The position numbers and the translations under genes are program-made. The notes under the pieces were generated by a model. That model made no database searches. It was not told where the DNA came from and saw only the letters and a program-made list of their open reading frames with translations. From assembly GCA_003246455.1 (NCBI GenBank), contig QKAF01000073.1, positions 29,289-93,288 on the forward strand: a stretch of 64,000 nucleotides of DNA, given 5' to 3'. This document shows positions 58,364 to 64,000 of this stretch, one piece after another. The first letter of the stretch is position 1, and each line of letters begins with the position of its first letter. The stretch comes from Bacteroidota bacterium (lineage in GTDB: Bacteria; Bacteroidota; Ignavibacteria; SZUA-365).

Positions 58364-60043
58364 ATGAAACGTCTGATTCTCCTGCTGTCGATTGTCGTTC
58401 TCGCGTTCCCGCTGCATGCGCAGCTTCTCGAGAAAGTGACGGTCAAGGAAATGCTGCCGACCGTGATGGGAAAGGCGCAGGCCGAGTTCGCCTCGGATGT
58501 CGTCCTGACCAACGCGTTGTTCTTCGGTTTCGAGTACCAGGGCGTGAAGCTCGAACTCGATCTCTCGAATGGAAAGGCCACCGGCTGGCTCTACCGCCTG
58601 TACTCCACCGGACTCGACTCGAGCGTGTACTACATCGGCGCGCGCGTCACCCTTCTCGGCGACCAGGCCGTGAAGCTTCCGCTCGACACCATCACCCAGT
58701 ATTTCCCGGTCACGCTCGGCATCGCCCAGATGACCGAACCCTGGGTCGACAGTGATGCGGCCCTGCAGGGCTCGAAAGACGGCGGCGCGGAAACCTACCT
58801 GCAAAGCAATCCGGATGCCTCTGTTTCCTTCGCGTTTGCGATCAACAACCCCCTGCCCAACCGGTATATCCCGCAGGGGCAGTACTGGTTCTTCCGCTAC
58901 GTTGCTGCCGCCGACACGCTGACCTGTCTCGTCGACGCGGGCACCGGACTTCCGTTCCGCTGCATCAGCGGCAATGCCCCGACGATCATCTCCCTGCCGA
59001 AGACCAGTGCGCGTGTTGGACAGCTCTACAACTACGATGTGCAGGCCTTCGGCGAACCGGCACCGGTGTACAGCCTGGCCACTGCTCCCTCGGGGATGAC
59101 AATAGATGCGGTGAGCGGCACGGTGTCATGGACCCCGGTCGCAGGACAGGAAGGCGTGCATGACGTCACCGTCGTCGCCTCCAACCAGTCCGGGAGCGAT
59201 TCGCAGTCCTTCCAGGTTACCGTTTCCGCTGCTGCGTCCGGCCCGACAATCACTTCTTCCCCGGGTCTGGAGGCAGAAGCAGGAAAGCAGTACGCCTACC
59301 AGGTTGCGGTCAACGGGACGCCGCCGATTACCTACGCGCTCGCGGAAAGCCCGCAGGGCATGATCATCGATCCCGCACGCGGCCGCGCGGCGTGGACGCC
59401 GACACGGGTGCAGGCGGGATCGCATCCCGTGCGCATCACCGCCACGAACAGCGCCGGGACCGGCGAACAGAGCTACACGCTGGAAGTCTACAAGACCCCG
59501 ATCCTCTCGGCCGTTCCCAATCAGCGCATCGGCCCGAACAAGGCGTTCTGGTATCAGACGTCTGTCGACGCGCGGCCGGCCCCCACGTACGCCATCAATT
59601 CCGGCCCGACGGGACTGGAGATCGATGCGAACAGCGGCATGATAACGTGGACTCCCACTGATCAGCAGCTCGGGACGCATACGGTGCTGTTCGAGGCGAG
59701 CAACCGGTTCGGAAAGCACCAGCAGTCCTTCGAGATCGAGGTGGACGCCACGGTCGGCGTCGAACGCGAACCACAGCCGTTTGCCTTCCGCCTGCTCTCG
59801 CAGTATCCGCAGCCGGCGTCGAGCACGCTGTCGCTCGGGGTCATCTTCGGCTCCGCTCCCCGTCTCCAGATCGATGTCTTCGACGCCCTTGGCCGCCTTC
59901 ACGCCTCGCGCGTGGAATCCGCCCTTCCCGGAACGAGGATGACGATCGAACTGCAGACGTCGGATCTCAAACCCGGCCTGTACCTGTACCGGATCCGCGG
60001 CGGCGCGGATCAGGCACTGCACAGCTTCATCGTGGCACGGTAA
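58364..60043 (+). CDS. Secreted protein with putative Ig-like repeats and T9SS-like C-terminal domain
   Basis: Signal 'MKRLILLLSIVVLAFPLHAQ'; three repeats like 'YSLATAPSGMTIDAVSGTVSWTPVAGQEGVHDVTVVASNQSG'; C-terminus 'RLLSQYPQPASSTLSLGVIFGSAPRLQIDVFDALGRLHASRVE'. Confidence 0.85.
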   Translation: MKRLILLLSIVVLAFPLHAQLLEKVTVKEMLPTVMGKAQAEFASDVVLTNALFFGFEYQGVKLELDLSNGKATGWLYRLYSTGLDSSVYYIGARVTLLGDQAVKLPLDTITQYFPVTLGIAQMTEPWVDSDAALQGSKDGGAETYLQSNPDASVSFAFAINNPLPNRYIPQGQYWFFRYVAAADTLTCLVDAGTGLPFRCISGNAPTIISLPKTSARVGQLYNYDVQAFGEPAPVYSLATAPSGMTIDAVSGTVSWTPVAGQEGVHDVTVVASNQSGSDSQSFQVTVSAAASGPTITSSPGLEAEAGKQYAYQVAVNGTPPITYALAESPQGMIIDPARGRAAWTPTRVQAGSHPVRITATNSAGTGEQSYTLEVYKTPILSAVPNQRIGPNKAFWYQTSVDARPAPTYAINSGPTGLEIDANSGMITWTPTDQQLGTHTVLFEASNRFGKHQQSFEIEVDATVGVEREPQPFAFRLLSQYPQPASSTLSLGVIFGSAPRLQIDVFDALGRLHASRVESALPGTRMTIELQTSDLKPGLYLYRIRGGADQALHSFIVAR

Positions 60044-60066
60044 ACCGGCCGGAAGCATAAAACCGG

Positions 60067-60100
60067 AACGCCGGGTGAGCGATCACCCGGCGTTTCTGTT
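60067..60100. terminator. Hairpin terminator between convergent genes
   Basis: AACGCCGGGTGA-GCGA-TCACCCGGCGTTTCTGTTT. Confidence 0.8.
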
Positions 60101-60922
60101 TATGAGCGGTTCCGCCCATTTTTCCGTTTCGGCCATGACCAGAGGCCGCGCCTGAAGATGCGGACTGTGTCCCGTTCCGTGCAGCCAGAGGATCTGCACC
60201 GCCCCTGATACATTTTCGGCGATGGCGTCCACCTGCCGGCGGCTTCCATAATCATCCCTGTCGCCCTGAATGATCAGGACGGGGCAGCGGATCGCGTGGA
60301 GATCATCGAGCATGTTCCAGTCGGCCAGTGCAGGATCGAGCCAGGTATCCGCCCATGAGCGAAACAGCGCATCGGTCTTTTCCCCGTGGTACCGCGAGAG
60401 CTTTGCCGGGAGGTCCGTCGTATGAAACTGGACACGCGCATTGCTGATGCCCTGCACGGTGACATCCTCGATGATCACGTGCGCCGCTTCGGAGACGACT
60501 CCCTCGACGCGATCCGGGAACGTGGCAGCGAACTTCAGCGCGATGGTCGCGCCGTCGCTGTGTCCGAAGAGCAGCGGCCTGCGAATGTTCAGCGCTTCGA
60601 GGAGCGCGCTGAGGACTTCCGCTTCCACGCGGTAAAAATCCAGGTCCCAGGCTTTTCTCAGCGGCGTGGATTTGCCGTTCCCCACCCGGTCATACACCAC
60701 GCCGTCGCATCCGGTGAGCCTGCAGAGCTCATAGGGAAAGCTCTTCCACTGGCCGACACTGCCCAGCGCTTCATGAAGAAAAACCCAGGTCGGGCGAATT
60801 TCCTCCGATTCGGGCGAGGCGTGCAGCAGCAGCTTGACGAAAAGACCGTCCTCGCCCAGCGGCACATGGAACTGCCGTTCTATGATGCGCGTCGGCTCCG
60901 GCGCGCGCCATTCTGATTTCAT
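60083..60922 (-). CDS. Alpha/beta hydrolase; start refined
   Basis: 'PTWVFLHEALGSVGQWKSFPYELCRLTGCDGVVYDRVGNGKST', nucleophile elbow 'LLFGHSDGATIALKFA', 'VLIIQGDRDDYG', terminal His 'HGTGHSPH'. Confidence 0.9.
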   Translation of the reverse strand: MKSEWRAPEPTRIIERQFHVPLGEDGLFVKLLLHASPESEEIRPTWVFLHEALGSVGQWKSFPYELCRLTGCDGVVYDRVGNGKSTPLRKAWDLDFYRVEAEVLSALLEALNIRRPLLFGHSDGATIALKFAATFPDRVEGVVSEAAHVIIEDVTVQGISNARVQFHTTDLPAKLSRYHGEKTDALFRSWADTWLDPALADWNMLDDLHAIRCPVLIIQGDRDDYGSRRQVDAIAENVSGAVQILWLHGTGHSPHLQARPLVMAETEKWAEPLINRNAG

Positions 60923-60969
60923 TTCCAATCCTGATTCATTGATGGAACTCCCAACCCCCGCGGCGCGGG

Positions 60970-61470
60970 TTACGGGTGCGGAGGCATGCCGTACGCGCTC
61001 CATTCCTCATACGAGGGACCGTAGATTCCCGGCACGGCCAGCCCTGCCTGCCGCATGAGCACGGTGAGCTGACCCCGATGGTGAATTTCATGCGTCACCA
61101 GCACTTTCAGGGTCGTGGCATTGCTCCACATCTGTCCGTACATGTCGTGTTCCTCCGCGAGCGAGGCGTCATTCCATTTCTCCTGCAGCTGCTGGTCGAG
61201 CGCCGACGTCCGCGCGCGGTAGCCTTCACGGATTTCGTCGGCCGACGACGGTTCGGCTTCTTCGCCGTTCGAGTCGTCAAGCACGAATCCGACACGTCCC
61301 ATCATCTCACTCACGGAACTGACGATATGCCACGCCAGCGTACGCATCGTCCGTCCTTCCGCCCAGACTTTCCCGCTGAGCGAATCATCGGTCAGTCGCG
61401 AAAACAGCTTCGTCGTGTTCTGCACCTCCCGGCGCCAGTCCTCCAGAAACTCTTCAAGCGTATGGTACAT
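60970..61470 (-). CDS. DinB family protein
   Basis: 'MRTLAWHIVSSVSEMM', 'HEIHHRGQLTVLMRQAGLAVPGIYGPSYEEW'. Confidence 0.88.
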   Translation of the reverse strand: MYHTLEEFLEDWRREVQNTTKLFSRLTDDSLSGKVWAEGRTMRTLAWHIVSSVSEMMGRVGFVLDDSNGEEAEPSSADEIREGYRARTSALDQQLQEKWNDASLAEEHDMYGQMWSNATTLKVLVTHEIHHRGQLTVLMRQAGLAVPGIYGPSYEEWSAYGMPPHP

Positions 61471-61552
61471 CAGGCTCTCCTGCTCGGTTCGTTCAACAGT
61501 CTGTCATTCAATCTACGGCATATCCGAAGGCAATTCCAAAGTGCCGCAAACA

Positions 61553-61595
61553 GAAAAAGGACCGGCGACTGTGGATAGGATCGCCGGTCCCTTTT
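61553..61595 (-). terminator. Rho-independent terminator of the serpin gene
   Basis: Minus strand AAAAGGGACCGGCGA-loop-TCGCCGGTCCTTTTT. Confidence 0.75.
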
Positions 61596-61619
61596 CATCG
61601 ATGAACACCCCGCGAAGGG

Positions 61620-62837
61620 TTATTCATCCGGATTGGTGACCTGACCGATGAACAGGATCGCGCCAGAATTTTTCTCGTGAATCACGAAGATGAACGGATG
61701 ATCGACGCGCATGAGAGGGGGTATGGAGGTGGTGCCCATCTCGACCGACGTGGCTGCCGCGGCCTCGGTCCCCTCTTCGCTGACCTGCACAAAGGTTTTA
61801 TGCTTCACGTTCGTGATGTACAGTTTGCGGTCCCGGTTGATGCCGGAAAAATCCGCCCGGTCGGGATCGAACGCGCGTTCCATCCCCATGCCCTTGAGCA
61901 TCTCGTTGAGCCCGACTTCGTATTCCATGGTGAACCGCGGCAGCTGCAGGTCCATCTCCGTATCGGTCAGAGCGGCGAGCCACCCGCTCCACGCTTCGGA
62001 AGTCATGGCGTCGCGCAGCTGCGCGAGCGTCACTCCCGACCGTGGCAGCACGATGGCCATGCTGTAGCGATCCCATCCGTAGGGGAGGTCCGCGATCTCC
62101 ATGCGTTCATCGGCATGATAACGCATCATACCCGAGCGATTCATCATCCGGACCGCTTTCCTCCCGCCGTCGGGAGTGATGAACAGGTCATCCCGAGTTT
62201 TCTCCGTGTCGAAGCGCTCGGTCCAGCTGCCCTTGAAATACACCGCATTGATCAGGTACATCATGACCAGATCCGGGATGGGCGCGGCGACGATGTCGTC
62301 GATCCTGCCCTGCGTTTTCTGACTTACCCAGGCATTGATGATGTCGGCGGCATCGCTGCGCGAAAAATCGATGCTGCGGGTGTCCGCCCCGAAATACTTG
62401 CTGTTGGAGTCGATGAACGCCTGTTCCACCGCGAAGCCCTCGCGGCTCCAGACGGAATTGGCGATGTCGAGCCGGACCTTCGGATCGATGCCCTGAAGCA
62501 GTTCGATGAGCGTGCGGAAGGACTCGTTGATCTCTTCCTGTGACAGGGCGTCGAATCCCAGCGTCTGCCGCATGCCGGTCCAGGTCTCCCCGGCGGCGCC
62601 GTTCACTGTCATCCCCAGCGCCAGCGAAACGCTCAGCGGGGAAATGAACACGTTGTCCTCCGGCGCGGCCCCGGCGACGGACCGGAACAGCGTGAAACCG
62701 AACCCGGTATTCGCGCGTGCGACCGCGGCTTCCCCGCTGCTGATCGGACGTACAGGTGTCGGTGTTTCGGGTCCGGTACTCTCTTCCTTGCAGGACAGAA
62801 GCATAAGCGGAAGGACAAAAAGGACGAGCCGTTTCAT
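61620..62837 (-). CDS. Serpin family protease inhibitor, lipoprotein
   Basis: Lipobox 'LVLFVLPLMLLSC|KEES'; 'NVFISPLSVSLALGMTVNGAAGETWTGM'; hinge/RCL 'VSEEGTEAAAATSVEMGTTSIPPLMRVDHPFIFVIHEKNSGAILFIGQVTNP'. Confidence 0.95.
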   Translation of the reverse strand: MKRLVLFVLPLMLLSCKEESTGPETPTPVRPISSGEAAVARANTGFGFTLFRSVAGAAPEDNVFISPLSVSLALGMTVNGAAGETWTGMRQTLGFDALSQEEINESFRTLIELLQGIDPKVRLDIANSVWSREGFAVEQAFIDSNSKYFGADTRSIDFSRSDAADIINAWVSQKTQGRIDDIVAAPIPDLVMMYLINAVYFKGSWTERFDTEKTRDDLFITPDGGRKAVRMMNRSGMMRYHADERMEIADLPYGWDRYSMAIVLPRSGVTLAQLRDAMTSEAWSGWLAALTDTEMDLQLPRFTMEYEVGLNEMLKGMGMERAFDPDRADFSGINRDRKLYITNVKHKTFVQVSEEGTEAAAATSVEMGTTSIPPLMRVDHPFIFVIHEKNSGAILFIGQVTNPDE

Positions 62838-62877
62838 GCGCTGCTCCGTTTCATTGGGGTCGGCGTACCGCGACGGG

Positions 62878-64000
62878 TCAGAAGCCGATGGCGACGCCGA
62901 AAGTGAAATTCAGTTTCGTCGTGTAGTACGACATGTCATCCACGGTGTAGCGGAGCATGCCGCCTTCGATACCGACGTTGAGCATGGAGAAATTGGACGG
63001 GTACATTTCCAGGCCGGCGCGCACCTTCCCGAGGGGACCGATTTTCGTCGCCCCGACGAACGTGCGGAGATACGGATACACGACATCGAAAAGGCCGTAT
63101 TCCGGAAGCGACAGTTTCCAGACGGCGCCGACGAGATCCAGCATGCGGTTTTCCCGCAGCGGACCCGCAACCCACTGCGACGGCGGAGAATAGACGCGCT
63201 GCACGGACTGGTCCAGCACCAGCGGCGCCGCGGCTTCCATCTCCGAACGCTGATATTCCCGGCCGAAGTTCTCACGGCCGTACTCAAAGCCGAAGGCATG
63301 GTGCTCCGTGGCCTTGTAGATGACGCTCACGGCCATGTTCTCGAATACCTTGTGGGAATTGTGCGGAAGATCCACGTCAGGATACGACGTTCCGTAGTAC
63401 TTGCGAAGTTCAACAACAAGGTTTGAAAGGACGCTCGTCCGGGGTCCCGGCTGGGAAAATATCCATGGCGGATCGATCGTCGGAACTTCACTGATCGCGA
63501 CTTCAGCATTCTCCAGTCGCAGGTTCGCGAGGTCGTCAGAGCGCTGGCTGGACAACGCGAGCGGCAGCGGAGAACGCATACGGGAGACGCGGGGCTCGGC
63601 GGGGATGTCGGCGTCGGTCAGCATGTCGGCGTCGGCCGGCATGCCGGTTTCGGACACCACCCCGGTTTCGGACACCACCCCGGTTTCGGCGGCGCTGCCA
63701 GCTGCCGTTGCGGCATCCGACGGCGAGGTGCCGGTAATCGAAGCCGCTTCCGGGCCACGGGCGCGCGGCGGGAGATTCGCGGACGATCGCCCTTCCCGCG
63801 CGTCAGGGAAGGCCTGGTCCGGGGTCATGGCGACCGGCGGAACCGATTCCGCATGCGGTCGGGATGTGGGCGTCGATGATCGCACCGACGCGGGCGGCGT
63901 CAGGGGCGTTTCGCTTTCAGATGAGGACCAGCCGGGTCCGTAAATGCCGAAAATCAGCAGTGCGGTGGCGACCGCGGAAAACGCGGCGGTGTACAGGTAC
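62878..64000 (-). CDS. Partial envelope protein: TM helix + Pro/Ala/Asp-rich linker + probable C-terminal beta-barrel; runs off the window end
   Basis: The frame stays open upstream of the track start (63885) to the window edge: 'YLYTAAFSAVATALLIFGIYGPGWSSSESETPLTPPASV...'; C-terminal strands ending 'KLNFTFGVAIGF'. Confidence 0.65.
   Translation of the reverse strand, partial: YLYTAAFSAVATALLIFGIYGPGWSSSESETPLTPPASVRSSTPTSRPHAESVPPVAMTPDQAFPDAREGRSSANLPPRARGPEAASITGTSPSDAATAAGSAAETGVVSETGVVSETGMPADADMLTDADIPAEPRVSRMRSPLPLALSSQRSDDLANLRLENAEVAISEVPTIDPPWIFSQPGPRTSVLSNLVVELRKYYGTSYPDVDLPHNSHKVFENMAVSVIYKATEHHAFGFEYGRENFGREYQRSEMEAAAPLVLDQSVQRVYSPPSQWVAGPLRENRMLDLVGAVWKLSLPEYGLFDVVYPYLRTFVGATKIGPLGKVRAGLEMYPSNFSMLNVGIEGGMLRYTVDDMSYYTTKLNFTFGVAIGF
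63605..63689. repeat. Degenerate 18-bp tandem repeats inside the linker of the partial CDS
   Basis: ATGTCGGCGTCGGYCRGC x2 (63605-63640) followed by CCGGTTTCGGACACCACC x2.5 (63644-63689). Confidence 0.85.

Overview
About 64 kb of a GC-rich chromosome. The lineage looks like the Bacteroidota/Chlorobiota (FCB) group. The evidence is type-A T9SS C-terminal tails such as 'QNYPNPFNPTT', a few TTG-N20-TAnnTTTG-like promoters, a TonB receptor with a carboxypeptidase-like plug extension, and many beta-barrel proteins.

Housekeeping genes: an NtrY-like kinase, dnaX, xth, polA, gltX, folB-folK-deoxynucleoside kinase, a GT9 glycosyltransferase, ppx/gppA, asnS, nhaA, tex, a complete pst-phoU phosphate locus, photolyase, a POT-family transporter and a serpin. 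Between them are accessory blocks of secreted and envelope proteins. I saw no rRNA, tRNA, CRISPR array, transposase or prophage.

Most interesting points:
(1) A Pho locus that joins pst/phoU, a porin-like barrel, a T9SS protein with a 427-aa internal tandem duplication, and a TonB receptor. Several of these promoters carry similar 11-bp-period direct repeats (TGTTAC-N5-TGTTAG-like).
(2) A C10 tract between an ATG with a strong SD and the ORF of a large T9SS surface protein. It is out of frame as sequenced, so this is a possible phase-variable switch.
(3) A HerA/VirD4-like ATPase with a degenerate Walker A and a long charged tail.
(4) A ppx/gppA frameshift that looks like a roughly 19-nt deletion of the LLRIAD motif.
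(5) A 9-bp repeat with minus-strand G-quadruplex potential upstream of asnS.
(6) A lipoprotein serpin with an intact inhibitory hinge.
(7) A protein combining an inner-membrane helix, a repetitive linker and a probable barrel, truncated by the window edge.

Functional calls come from reading motifs by eye. No searches or computations were run.
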